Positions 9,501-17,774 of a DNA stretch of 64,000 nucleotides are shown here, piece by piece. The notes beneath the pieces are model-generated. The model saw only the letters and a program-made list of their open reading frames with translations. It made no database searches and was not told the origin of the DNA. The translations under genes were made by a program, and so were the position numbers. This DNA comes from Paucibacter sp. KBW04 (lineage in GTDB: Bacteria; Pseudomonadota; Gammaproteobacteria; Burkholderiales; Burkholderiaceae_C). The DNA is taken from positions 1 through 64,000 of the forward strand of contig NZ_QAJN01000017.1 in assembly GCF_003852425.1 (NCBI RefSeq). The letters run 5' to 3'. Position 1 is the first letter of the stretch. Every line of letters begins with the position of its first letter.

Positions 9501-9612
9501 GGAAATCTCGTGTAGGCGCGCGTCGACTCGTGAGCGACAGCGCAAGCCAGGATGGGAAGGAAGGAGCAGTCCACCGACCCGCAGCTTGGCGGGCTCGGCA
9601 GAGGCCTACAGT

Positions 9613-10017
9613 TCAAGCCATCAAACGAGAGGGAGGACCGCGCGCGCCGCGCTTCCAAAACAGCTGCGCGGCCGCACTGGCGGGCAGCAGGCCGGGCACG
9701 TCGCCCCTGCCCATCTGCAGCAGGCCGAGCTCGCAGCCGGCCGTGGGCAGCTGATGCTGGCCCAGCTGATCCAAGAGATGGCAGGCGGCGTCGCCCGCCT
9801 GGTGACCCCAAAAACCAGTGTCGGTCCATGAGCTGGAGCCAGCCTTGGCGCCCGCTTGATGCAGGGCCAAGATCGCCACAGGCGCATTGCCGTGCACCAC
9901 CCGGTGCCATTGGCCCAGGGCCTGCATGCTCAGCAAGCACAGCGCACACAGCAGCGCCAAGCAGAACTTAACCGTCTGGCTGGCTGCTGCGGTAGTGGGC
10001 GGCGCGCGTCTCAGCAT
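9613..10017 (-). CDS. Small membrane-associated protein of metal-uptake locus (DUF2946-like)
   Basis: A 134-residue protein with an N-terminal hydrophobic segment (FCLALLCALCLLSMQALGQW) followed by HRVVHG. The rest carries scattered His and Cys (FWGHQAGDAACHLLDQLGQH, AGCELG). Short proteins with a membrane leader, a W-H-x3-H motif and a later GH-x-C-x-L-DQL segment are commonly found next to ZnuD-type receptors and FtsX-like ABC genes. The His/Cys pairs suggest periplasmic metal contact. The gene sits 10 bases downstream of the DUF3299 gene and 112 bases before znuD. Biochemical function is unknown. Confidence 0.6.
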   Translation of the reverse strand: MLRRAPPTTAAASQTVKFCLALLCALCLLSMQALGQWHRVVHGNAPVAILALHQAGAKAGSSSWTDTGFWGHQAGDAACHLLDQLGQHQLPTAGCELGLLQMGRGDVPGLLPASAAAQLFWKRGARGPPSRLMA

Positions 10018-10027
10018 CGATTAAGAA

Positions 10028-10612
10028 TCAGGGCTTGTAGGCCAGGGGCTGGCCCTCGCTGAGGCGATAGAACAGGCCGTAGGGGTCGTCATTCAAGACC
10101 GACAACACGCCCTCGACCAGCACCGGCTCCAGGCTGTAACGCACGGGCTGTTTGGTCCGCACCTCGATCAAGCCCTCGGGCCCGGCCGGCACGCAAAAAG
10201 AACAACTGGTGGGCACCGAAGACAAGAGGAAGTGGCGCTGCTTGTCACCCGGCTCCAGCGGCATCATGAAGCCCTGAACCTTGACGGTCTTCTTGTCCAA
10301 GGCCTGCACCGCACTGGGGAAGACCGGAATCAGCCGGGTCTTGTCGGCCTTGGTCGTCACCGAAGACAGCAAGCTCCAGGTCAACACGCCTTCATGCTCT
10401 TGCAAAGGTTTGAAAGGGCTGCGCGGGTCGTGATAACCCGGCCCCTGGCCGATGACCGGCGCGGGCTGGGCCCAGACCGACACCGGCGCCAAGCCGGCCA
10501 GCACGCTCGCCAGCAGCAAGGCTGGCAAGCCAACAGGCCGAGCAAGGCGAGGGCTGCGCAACTGGCGGTTGAAAGTCGGGGCCTGCTTGTCCACGTTGGC
10601 GTTGTTTCTCAT
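10028..10612 (-). CDS. DUF3299 periplasmic protein
   Basis: A 194-residue exported protein. A signal-like segment (LPALLLASVLAGLAPVSVWA) precedes a DUF3299-type domain with VKVQGFMMPLEPGDKQRHFLL, a Cys pair in SCSFCVPAGPEGLI, and a C-terminal YRLSEGQPL. Members often lie beside FtsX-like ABC transporters and are thought to be periplasmic partners. The ATG at 10612 (MRNNANVDK) is preferred over the upstream ATG at 10633. A 95-base gap separates it from the upstream permease gene, and the downstream small membrane protein gene follows after 10 bases. Confidence 0.78.
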   Translation of the reverse strand: MRNNANVDKQAPTFNRQLRSPRLARPVGLPALLLASVLAGLAPVSVWAQPAPVIGQGPGYHDPRSPFKPLQEHEGVLTWSLLSSVTTKADKTRLIPVFPSAVQALDKKTVKVQGFMMPLEPGDKQRHFLLSSVPTSCSFCVPAGPEGLIEVRTKQPVRYSLEPVLVEGVLSVLNDDPYGLFYRLSEGQPLAYKP

Positions 10613-10707
10613 GAGTAAGAGCCCGTCAGGCATGACGGAAAGCGCTATTGTGCCTGCGCCTCCATGACAGGGCCGTCACAAGAGCAAGCAAAAAGCCTCC
10701 CCAAGCC

Positions 10708-11973
10708 TTAGCGCGGCGCCTGCAAAAGCTCGGTCACATCCAACCTGAAGGCCCGCCATGCCGGCCAGGCGGCAGCCAGCAAGGCCAGGCCCAGGGCCAG
10801 GGGCAAGACCAGCCACTCCCCCGCCGCCCACCACCAGGCGCTAACGGGCAGGGAATGCTGGCTCGCCAGCAGCTGGCCCAACAGACCCGCCAAGCCATGG
10901 CCCAGGGCCAGACCCAGGACGGCGGCCAGGGCGGCCAAACTCATGGCCTCCAAGCTCACCAAGGCCGCCACACGCCAGGGCGGCGCGCCCAACATGCGCA
11001 TCATGGCCAGATCGCTTTGCCTGGCCCGCACCGCATGCAGCAAGGCCACAAACACCGACAAGCCGGCCGAGAGCAGCATCACCGCCGCAAAGCCCTTCAA
11101 TACTTCCTCGCCCGCCCCCACCATGCGCAGCAAACGGGCCGTTTCCAGGGCCGGCGCGCTGGCCTGCAGACCCGGCTGGGCATTGACCCAGCGCGGCAGG
11201 CTGATGGCGGCCAGAGGGCTGCGATAAGTCAGCAAGACCAGCGTGATTTCGCGTGGTGGCTGCTCGGCCTCGTGTCCGTGCCCGTGCCCGTGCTCGCCAT
11301 GATGCTCATCATGGTCCTCATGCTTGCCTCCTGCTGCTGAGGCTGCAGCCGGATGGTGGGCCTCATGCGCCGCCCACACCGAGCGCAGATCGGTCAGCAC
11401 CAGGCGATCCAAGACCGCGCCACTACCCTCCAGAATTCCCACCACCGTGTAGGGCTGGCCGGCATGCGCGTCGCCCTGCTCACCCAGGCCATGAGTGCTG
11501 GCAAACTGATCGCCCAGCTTCAAACCCAGTTCGCGTGCCACCTCGGCGCCTAGCACGGCCTGCATGGGTGCATCCCACAAACGGCCTTGAGCCAGGGTAG
11601 AAGCACTCAGCTCCAGGTACTGCGGCGTCGTGCCCACCAAGCGATAAGCGCGCAGGCTGTCACCCAAAGACAGGGGCACGGCCCGCGCCACCAGGGGGTG
11701 GGCGCGCAGGGTCTCCAGCGTGGCCAAAGGAATATTGCTGGTGGGCACGTCCAGATGGAACACCCCCGACAGCAAAATCTGCATGGGGCTGCCCTTGGCG
11801 CCCACCACCAGATCGATGCCCTTCAGATCACGCTTGACTCCGGCCTCGATCTGCTCGGACACCAGCATCACAAAGCTGATCGCCGCCAGGCCCAGGCTCA
11901 AGAGCAGCAGATTCAAGGCCGCCGTCAGAGGTTGGGACCAGAGGTACGTCCAGGCCAAACGCCACAGCTTCAT
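10708..11973 (-). CDS. FtsX-like ABC transporter permease with histidine-rich loop
   Basis: A 421-residue MacB/LolC-type permease. It has one N-terminal helix (LTAALNLLLLSLGLAAISFV), a periplasmic domain with ADDs typical of FtsX proteins (DLVVGAKGSPMQILLSGVF), and three C-terminal helices. At about residues 210-240 the periplasmic domain holds a striking His-rich insert (AHEAHHPAAASA, then HEDHDEHHGEHGHGHGHE). This suggests binding of zinc or another divalent metal. The start overlaps the ATPase stop by 4 bases. FtsX-type pairs usually extrude or lift substrates or transmit signals rather than import ions; in this locus the pair may deliver a metal-related protein or ligand. Confidence 0.85.
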   Translation of the reverse strand: MKLWRLAWTYLWSQPLTAALNLLLLSLGLAAISFVMLVSEQIEAGVKRDLKGIDLVVGAKGSPMQILLSGVFHLDVPTSNIPLATLETLRAHPLVARAVPLSLGDSLRAYRLVGTTPQYLELSASTLAQGRLWDAPMQAVLGAEVARELGLKLGDQFASTHGLGEQGDAHAGQPYTVVGILEGSGAVLDRLVLTDLRSVWAAHEAHHPAAASAAGGKHEDHDEHHGEHGHGHGHEAEQPPREITLVLLTYRSPLAAISLPRWVNAQPGLQASAPALETARLLRMVGAGEEVLKGFAAVMLLSAGLSVFVALLHAVRARQSDLAMMRMLGAPPWRVAALVSLEAMSLAALAAVLGLALGHGLAGLLGQLLASQHSLPVSAWWWAAGEWLVLPLALGLALLAAAWPAWRAFRLDVTELLQAPR

Positions 11974-12728
11974 GCCAGGCTCCCGGTCGCGCCGTCAGCG
12001 CTTGTAGCGCTTGTAGCGCCTGTAGCGGCGTCAACGGCATCAGCGGCGTCGGGCAGCACCAGGGTTTTGGCCCCGGCCGTGAGCGTCGAGTCAGCCCATT
12101 GCTTGGCAATGCGGCCGTCGTGGGTGGCCAGCAGCAGGCTGGCGCCCTGCTCTCTCGCCGCTTCCTGCAGCAGGCGCAAGACCTGGGCGGCATTCGCGTC
12201 GTCCAGGCTGGCACTGGGCTCATCGGCCAGCAGCAGGCGGGGCTTGCGCAGCAGGGCCCGCGCCAGGGCGACGCGCTGGGCTTGGCCCACGCTGAGTTGA
12301 TGCGGGTAGCGGGCGGCCAATTCGGCCAGACCCAGGCGCTCCAGCATGGCCCCTGCTCGCGCGGTATCCGGCGGCAAGCCCACGCTCAAAAATGGCAGGC
12401 TGAGGTTGTCCATCACCGTCAGCGCCGCACTGAGATGCAGGCGCTGGGGCACAAAGCCCAGGAACTCGCCCCGCCAGGCATCGCGCTGACGCAAGCTCAA
12501 GCCCTGCAGAGCGCGGCCTTGCACCCTGACCTCGCCGCTCGTGGGGCTCAGCAGGCCGGCCAGCAAAGCCAGCAAGGTGGACTTGCCGCTCCCTGAATTG
12601 CCGCGCAAAAGCAGGTGCTGACCGGCGGCCAGCTCGAAATCGGCAAAGCGCAGGCTGCGCCGAGACCCCGGGTAACGATGGCTCAGACCCTGGACCTGCA
12701 GCAAGGGTGGCGATCCGGTCTCATTCAT
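11970..12728 (-). CDS. ABC transporter ATP-binding protein, LolD/MacB-type
   Basis: A 252-residue ATPase with Walker A (LRGNSGSGKSTLL), Q loop (FVPQRLHL), signature LSVGQAQRVALARAL and Walker B LLLADEPSASLDD. The sequence groups with LolD/FtsE/MacB-type ATPases that drive FtsX-like permeases. Its stop overlaps the permease start (ATGA), so the two are translationally coupled. It is the first gene of the minus-strand metal locus ending in znuD. The C-terminal 20 residues are a short Ala/Thr/Ser-rich tail. Confidence 0.88.
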   Translation of the reverse strand: MNETGSPPLLQVQGLSHRYPGSRRSLRFADFELAAGQHLLLRGNSGSGKSTLLALLAGLLSPTSGEVRVQGRALQGLSLRQRDAWRGEFLGFVPQRLHLSAALTVMDNLSLPFLSVGLPPDTARAGAMLERLGLAELAARYPHQLSVGQAQRVALARALLRKPRLLLADEPSASLDDANAAQVLRLLQEAAREQGASLLLATHDGRIAKQWADSTLTAGAKTLVLPDAADAVDAATGATSATSADGATGSLA

Positions 12729-12814
12729 CAGGGCTGGGGTGCTGCAAACCAGGGAATTTCATGGGTTTCAGGCGACTGGCCAAGTTAAAAAACAAGGCGC
12801 AGAGCATAGCCGCC

Positions 12815-15800
12815 TCAATCGGTGGCCAGCTTGAGTTCTACCGTCGGCGTCCAGCCCTCGCCCTTGCCTGAAGCCTCGCTGTGATGCAGCTTGGGGCTGG
12901 CCAGGAAGATGCGACTATTGGGCAGGCCTTTGGCGATCAAGGCATCGCGCACAGCCACTCCGCGGGCGAGAGCCAGGGCTCGCACGCGGTCCTCGTCTAT
13001 GGGAAAGCTGACCAAGAGCAGGCTGCGCATCTCAGACGCCGGCAAATCCTTGGCAAAACCCAGCACATTGCGCGGCTTGTTGGGCAGCTTGGTCGCCTCG
13101 TAGACCGACTTCAGCAAACGGGCGCGGTCGGCCTCGCTGAGGCTGAGATCGGCCGCGGCCGCTTGGGCATCGCCGCTAGCAGTCTGGCGGCGCTGCAGTT
13201 CCAGGCGGCGCTGCGCCAGCATCGCGCGCTCCAGCTGGGCTTGTTGGATGGCATCGCGCTCCTGCTCCAGGTCGGCAGAGCCGATGATGGTCAGGTTCAG
13301 GCTGGGCTTGTCGAGCAAGGCCTTGGCCACCTTGTCCAGCACCTGGGGCGAGCTGGGCGTGGCGCTGCCGGGCGCAAAGGCGATGCGGCTGTGATCATCA
13401 CCCCCGCCGCCGCTCAGCAACGAAAAAGGCGAGGTCAAGGCCTTGCCGATCAGGTTCAGCACCAACTTCCAGACCACGGCCCCCACGCTGAACTGCGGAT
13501 CGTTGATGGAGCCGGACACCGGCAGATCCACATCGATCACCCCGTTGCGATCCTTCATCAAAGCCACCGCCAGCAGCACAGGCAGCTTGGTCGCGTCGGG
13601 GCTGGCCACGGCTTCGCCAAAGGTCAGCTGATTCAGAATCACCTGGTTATTGGCCTGCAAGGCGCCGCCCGGCTCTATCTTGTATTGCACCTTGGTGGAC
13701 AGCTTGCCGCGTTCGATCGCATAGCCCGCGTATTTGGCGGCATAGGGCGAGAGCGGAGCCAGCTCGATATCGGTGGCGCTGGCGCGCACATCCAGCTGCA
13801 GGGGTGAGCCCAGGGGGTTGAGTTGGCCCTCGATTTCCAACAAACCCGTGCCTGCCACCTTGCCCCGCAGTTGCAGCGGCGCCAGGCCGGCCTGGCCGCT
13901 CTTGACCGCCCCCAAACTGCCCTCCAACTCGGACAGCTGGGCGCTGTAATTGGGGCGCACGAAGTGATCGGTGAAGTCCACCCGGCCCTTGCTGATGCGC
14001 GTCTGCTCCAGGCTGATCTGCAGTGGCAGGGGCGCTGGCGCTGCGACGGCTACCGAGGCGGCAGGCGCCGCGGGCGGGGCCGCAACAGGCGCTTCAGCGG
14101 CCTTGGCCTCTTTTTCTGCCCCCAGGCTGCTGAGGTTGAAGTGGCCCTGCTCATCGATCAAGAGGCGGGCGAAGAAATCGCTCAATCGCAACTCGGCAAT
14201 CGCCAGCTGCGGCGTTTGCTTGGGCTTCATCTCAAAGCGCACGCCGTCGAGATTCAAGGCCTGCCAGTTCAGCAACTCCTCACCCAGCACCCGCTGACCG
14301 TCCTGCAGCCGGGTTTGCTGCAAGCGCAGATCGGTCAGCAACACATCGGCTTTGGCGCCGGCCAACCAGTCACTGCCCTGTTGTTTGCCATTGAACTCAC
14401 CGCGCAAGCCCAGCTCGGCTCGCTGCAGAGAAAAGCCCAGGGCCGGGTCCAGATAGGGGGCCAGCAAATGCAGGGGCAGGCGCTCGGCTCGCAGCTTGCC
14501 GCTGGCACTCAGGGGCTCCAGCACAATGCGTCCTCGCCAATCAAAGCTTCCCGCCGGCACGGCAGCGGCGGCGATTTGTGTCTGCCCACGACGACCGGCT
14601 CGGCGCCCCTCCTGCTGGGCCGCTTGCACCCCACCCATGCGGAAGTTCAGCTGGGCGGCGCTGCCCGCCTTGCTGCCCGGCCAAGCCACATCATCCAGGC
14701 GCAAGCGCAGCTGGTCGGCCTTCAGCGAAGCCACACCGGCCGGCGCGGCCGCGTCCTGCAGACGCAGCTGACCGCCGTCGACCTTGAGCGATTGCAGGCT
14801 CAGCCGCCAATCCTTGGACCTTGGAGCCACTGGCACCTTAGGTTCCCCCTCGTCTTCGGGCGCTGACAACTTCAAGACCGGCCGCCTCCCAGCCTTGGGC
14901 GCAGGCGCTTTCTTCGCAGCCCCAGCGGGCGCGGCCGCGGGCAGCAGCGCGGCGAAATTCCAATCCGCGCCCTTGGCCCTTGCCAGCAGCAGATCGGGCT
15001 TGCTCAAACTCAGCTCGCCCGCCTTGATTGCCTGGCCGCCCAGATCCAGCTCGGCCTTGTCCAGTTTCAAAGCATCCAGTTTGAACAGCGCCTCAGCGGA
15101 CTTGGCACCCTGGGCAGTCGCACTCAGCTTGCTGACTTGCAGGTCCTGCAGGCCTAGGCTCAGGCGCGCCAACGGGTTCTCATCCAGGGGCTGGGTCAGT
15201 TTGATGCTGGCACGGCCCGAGGCATGGGCAGTGAATCTGAGCGGCGTCTGAGCCGCCCAATAGGGTTCAAACCATTGCAGGGGCAGTTGCTCCCAGGCCA
15301 GCCCGGCCGTCAACTCGCTTGGGCTGATTTGAGCTTCACCCTTGAGCTGGGACGCCGCCGCGGCCTTGCCCGCTTCAGGCTGCAGCTGGGCGGAAAAAGC
15401 AAGTGGGCTGGCCGACTTCAGGGGCCACTGAATCGCCCCCAAGCTCAGCTCCAGCTGCGTCAGGTTCAAAGCCACCCGCCCGGGCACGCCAGCGTCACGC
15501 CAGCTCAGCTTTGAATCGCTCAGCTTGAATTGATCCAGACTGAACTGCCAGGGCGAAGCCGCAACCGCATTCTTGCTCGGAACCGGCTTGGCCGATGCGC
15601 TGACGGACGCATTGGCGGCCGGCGGCGCCGTGCCGCTCGGCAGCCAGATATGGCCGGCGGCATCGCGGTCGAGCTGCAGGTCCAGGCCCTGCCAGTTCAA
15701 CTCAGCCAGGGCGATGTGCTGCTGCAGCGGCTGCACCTGCTTGAGGCCAAGCCCCAAGGAATTCCAAGCCAGCCAAGGCGTTTGATCGGGCTTTTGCAAG

Positions 15801-16669
15801 GCAAAGTCAGCCAGCTTGATCTGACCCGACAGCGTCAGCTGCGGCTTTTGCTTGGGAGGCTGTTGAAACTGAAGGGCCAGCTCGGCCTGCACCTTGCCCT
15901 TGACCAAGCGCAGGGGCAAGGCCGCGGGCAGATAGCCCAAATAAGGCGCCAGGTCCAGCTCGTCCAACTTGAAATTCAGCTTGGCTTCCGGCTGGGCTGC
16001 AAAAGGCAAGGCCTCCCCCTGGCTGCCGAAATGAACCCCGTTCAGAACGCCGGCCAGCACCGGCTGCACCCAAACCTTGACGTCGGCACTGGCGGTGGAG
16101 ACAAAAGGCAGGGCCAGTCGCAACTGGCTCAGCTCATGGCGGCGCTGCAGGGGCTGGTCATCCAGCAGGATTTGGCCGTCTTGCAGCTGAATGTTGTAAA
16201 GCGCCACCGCCAGGGGCTCGCTCTTGGCTTTAGCTGGCACGGGTGCGCTGAACTTGGCGATCAGATCATCGATGTCGTAATGGCCTTCGGCCGTGCGCGT
16301 CAGGCGCAGCACCGGCTTTTGAATGGCCAAAGCGTCCACCACAGGGCTGAGATGCCAGAGCGAGCTGAGGGACAAATCCACGTCCAGGCGATCCAGCGTC
16401 AACAGAGGATCGTGCTGCTTGGGCAGGCCTGCCACCCGCACATCCTGCAGGCTGAGCCCCAAGCGCCAGGGGGCAAACTCGACCCGACCGATGCTGAGCT
16501 CTCGCCCCAGGGCTTCGCTGCCGGCCTTGGCCCCCAGGGATTGGACCAGTCTGGGCACCAAGAGGTAGCTGACAATCATCAGCAGCAAAAGGCTGGCAAA
16601 CACCATCAAGACCCAGCGTTGCCAGGACTTCAAACGCGGGCGGGAACTCAGGACTTCGGATTTGGACAC
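12815..16669 (-). CDS. DUF748 / AsmA-like envelope protein
   Basis: A 1284-residue protein with one N-terminal membrane anchor (WVLMVFASLLLLMIVSYLLV) and a very long periplasmic region built from AsmA/DUF748-type repeats with alternating beta strands (for example GRELSIGRVEFAPWRLGLSL). Two low-complexity Ala/Pro/Lys linkers fall at about 590-620 and 845-880. The C-terminal part has the DUF748 ending with SRIAFAPGSATPSSPQVLDK and LTIIGSADLEQERDAIQQ. AsmA-like and TamB-like proteins form bridge-like tubes that move phospholipids across the periplasm; that role is inferred. The start codon is GTG. It is divergent from the ydcF-like gene 80 bases away. Confidence 0.85.
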   Translation of the reverse strand: MSKSEVLSSRPRLKSWQRWVLMVFASLLLLMIVSYLLVPRLVQSLGAKAGSEALGRELSIGRVEFAPWRLGLSLQDVRVAGLPKQHDPLLTLDRLDVDLSLSSLWHLSPVVDALAIQKPVLRLTRTAEGHYDIDDLIAKFSAPVPAKAKSEPLAVALYNIQLQDGQILLDDQPLQRRHELSQLRLALPFVSTASADVKVWVQPVLAGVLNGVHFGSQGEALPFAAQPEAKLNFKLDELDLAPYLGYLPAALPLRLVKGKVQAELALQFQQPPKQKPQLTLSGQIKLADFALQKPDQTPWLAWNSLGLGLKQVQPLQQHIALAELNWQGLDLQLDRDAAGHIWLPSGTAPPAANASVSASAKPVPSKNAVAASPWQFSLDQFKLSDSKLSWRDAGVPGRVALNLTQLELSLGAIQWPLKSASPLAFSAQLQPEAGKAAAASQLKGEAQISPSELTAGLAWEQLPLQWFEPYWAAQTPLRFTAHASGRASIKLTQPLDENPLARLSLGLQDLQVSKLSATAQGAKSAEALFKLDALKLDKAELDLGGQAIKAGELSLSKPDLLLARAKGADWNFAALLPAAAPAGAAKKAPAPKAGRRPVLKLSAPEDEGEPKVPVAPRSKDWRLSLQSLKVDGGQLRLQDAAAPAGVASLKADQLRLRLDDVAWPGSKAGSAAQLNFRMGGVQAAQQEGRRAGRRGQTQIAAAAVPAGSFDWRGRIVLEPLSASGKLRAERLPLHLLAPYLDPALGFSLQRAELGLRGEFNGKQQGSDWLAGAKADVLLTDLRLQQTRLQDGQRVLGEELLNWQALNLDGVRFEMKPKQTPQLAIAELRLSDFFARLLIDEQGHFNLSSLGAEKEAKAAEAPVAAPPAAPAASVAVAAPAPLPLQISLEQTRISKGRVDFTDHFVRPNYSAQLSELEGSLGAVKSGQAGLAPLQLRGKVAGTGLLEIEGQLNPLGSPLQLDVRASATDIELAPLSPYAAKYAGYAIERGKLSTKVQYKIEPGGALQANNQVILNQLTFGEAVASPDATKLPVLLAVALMKDRNGVIDVDLPVSGSINDPQFSVGAVVWKLVLNLIGKALTSPFSLLSGGGGDDHSRIAFAPGSATPSSPQVLDKVAKALLDKPSLNLTIIGSADLEQERDAIQQAQLERAMLAQRRLELQRRQTASGDAQAAAADLSLSEADRARLLKSVYEATKLPNKPRNVLGFAKDLPASEMRSLLLVSFPIDEDRVRALALARGVAVRDALIAKGLPNSRIFLASPKLHHSEASGKGEGWTPTVELKLATD

Positions 16670-16749
16670 GGTGGGCGCTTTGCGGAAAGCCGGCTCAGCC
16701 GGCCAAGTCGGGTTCGCTCATTCTCAATCGAATATGCATAGAAAGCGCC

Positions 16750-17544
16750 ATGACCCCCCATGATTTGAAACCTTTTGTCCTGGCAGCCCTGCTGCCACCA
16801 ACGCCCTTCTTGCTGCTGGCCTTGCTGGGCCTGGGCTTGCAGGGGCGGAAACGCCGTTTGGGCAAGGGGTTCTTGCTTGCTGGCCTGCTCGGGGTTTGGA
16901 TGAGTTGCACCGACGCGACAGGGCAGCTCTTGGCCAGCCATCTCTTGAGGGTGCCGCCCGGTCTGAGCAAGGAACAGCTGCTCGATTTGAAGCGCTCATC
17001 CCTGCAAAACCATGATGTGGCTGTCTTGGTGCTGGGAGCGGGAGCCCGCCGAATGGCGCCTGAGTACCTGGGCCCAAGGCTGAAAACCCTCAGCCTGGAG
17101 CGGCTTCAGTATGGGGTTTGGCTGTCCCGCCAGTTGCAAGCGCCCCTGGGTTTTTCTGGCGGCATTGGCTGGAACTCCAAGCAACGCGGGGTCAGCGAGG
17201 GCGAATTGGCCCAGGACGCGGTTCAAAACGAGTATCTGAGCCGCCTGCGCTGGGTTGAGAGCAAGTCCAGAGACACGGCGGAGAACGCCAAGCTGAGCTT
17301 GCCCTTGCTCAAGGCCGAAGGCATACACAAGGTCCTGCTGGTCACCCACGATATGCATATGCCCAGAGCCTTGCGCGCCTTTCAGGCCGAAAGCCAAGGC
17401 GAGCTAGAAATCATCGCCGCGCCCCTGGGCTTGGCGGCCGAGGGCGGACAGACCGACTGGGAGGATTGGTTCCCAAGCTGGGAGGGCATGCAACGGGTGC
17501 AATACGCGGTGTACGAGGGCTTGGGGCTGCTGGCAGGCCGCTGA
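16750..17544 (+). CDS. YdcF/ElyC family (DUF218) protein
   Basis: A 264-residue DUF218 protein. Two N-terminal hydrophobic segments (LLPPTPFLLLALLGLGLQG; GFLLAGLLGVWMSCTDATG) anchor it in the inner membrane, followed by the periplasmic or cytosolic DUF218 fold: HDVAVLVLGAGARRMAPEY, LGFSGGIGW, VESKSRDTAENAKLS and KVLLVTHDMHMPRALRAF. This layout matches ElyC/YdcF proteins linked to envelope and peptidoglycan precursor homeostasis. The start is the ATG at 16750, overlapping the AT-rich divergent promoter region. Substrate unknown. Confidence 0.82.
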   Translation: MTPHDLKPFVLAALLPPTPFLLLALLGLGLQGRKRRLGKGFLLAGLLGVWMSCTDATGQLLASHLLRVPPGLSKEQLLDLKRSSLQNHDVAVLVLGAGARRMAPEYLGPRLKTLSLERLQYGVWLSRQLQAPLGFSGGIGWNSKQRGVSEGELAQDAVQNEYLSRLRWVESKSRDTAENAKLSLPLLKAEGIHKVLLVTHDMHMPRALRAFQAESQGELEIIAAPLGLAAEGGQTDWEDWFPSWEGMQRVQYAVYEGLGLLAGR

Positions 17545-17600
17545 ATCGGATCAAGCTCTGCGTCACCCGAGGTTTAGCACCCTGAAAAAAGAAACCCCTG

Positions 17601-17640
17601 GAAAGAGAAACCCCTCTCGACCCGAAGGCGGAGAGGGGTG
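17601..17640 (-). terminator. Rho-independent terminator-like hairpin
   Basis: A perfect 9-bp inverted repeat, ACCCCTCTC at 610-618 and GAGAGGGGT at 631-639 (prefix 17), has a 12-base loop. Read on the minus strand it is followed by a T/C-rich tail (TTTCTCTTTCC), so it best fits termination of the minus-strand ubiD transcript, which ends at 17775. The ydcF-like gene ends at 17544, so it could also stop plus-strand transcripts. Confidence 0.65.
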
Positions 17641-17774
17641 GATGGCTGACGCCACCGATGGGGCTCTCAGGCGATTTGCCCGAGGGCTCCTGGCGCGCAA
17701 TGATTGCGCCAGAGGGATTGCCTTGCACAGGCCTCCTTAATCTAGGTGAGCCCAATCAACAATTCAAGGACGAA

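Noticed and set aside
8133-9515. Plus-strand 460-codon open frame antisense to znuD
   Set aside because: Composition is a reverse-frame shadow of a clear TonB receptor; it lacks a start signal and shows no family pattern.
12729-12814. Possible Zur box upstream of the ABC ATPase gene
   Set aside because: Only a weak GTT-TTTT-AAC element was seen; it does not match the usual GTTATA-N-TATAAC pattern well enough.
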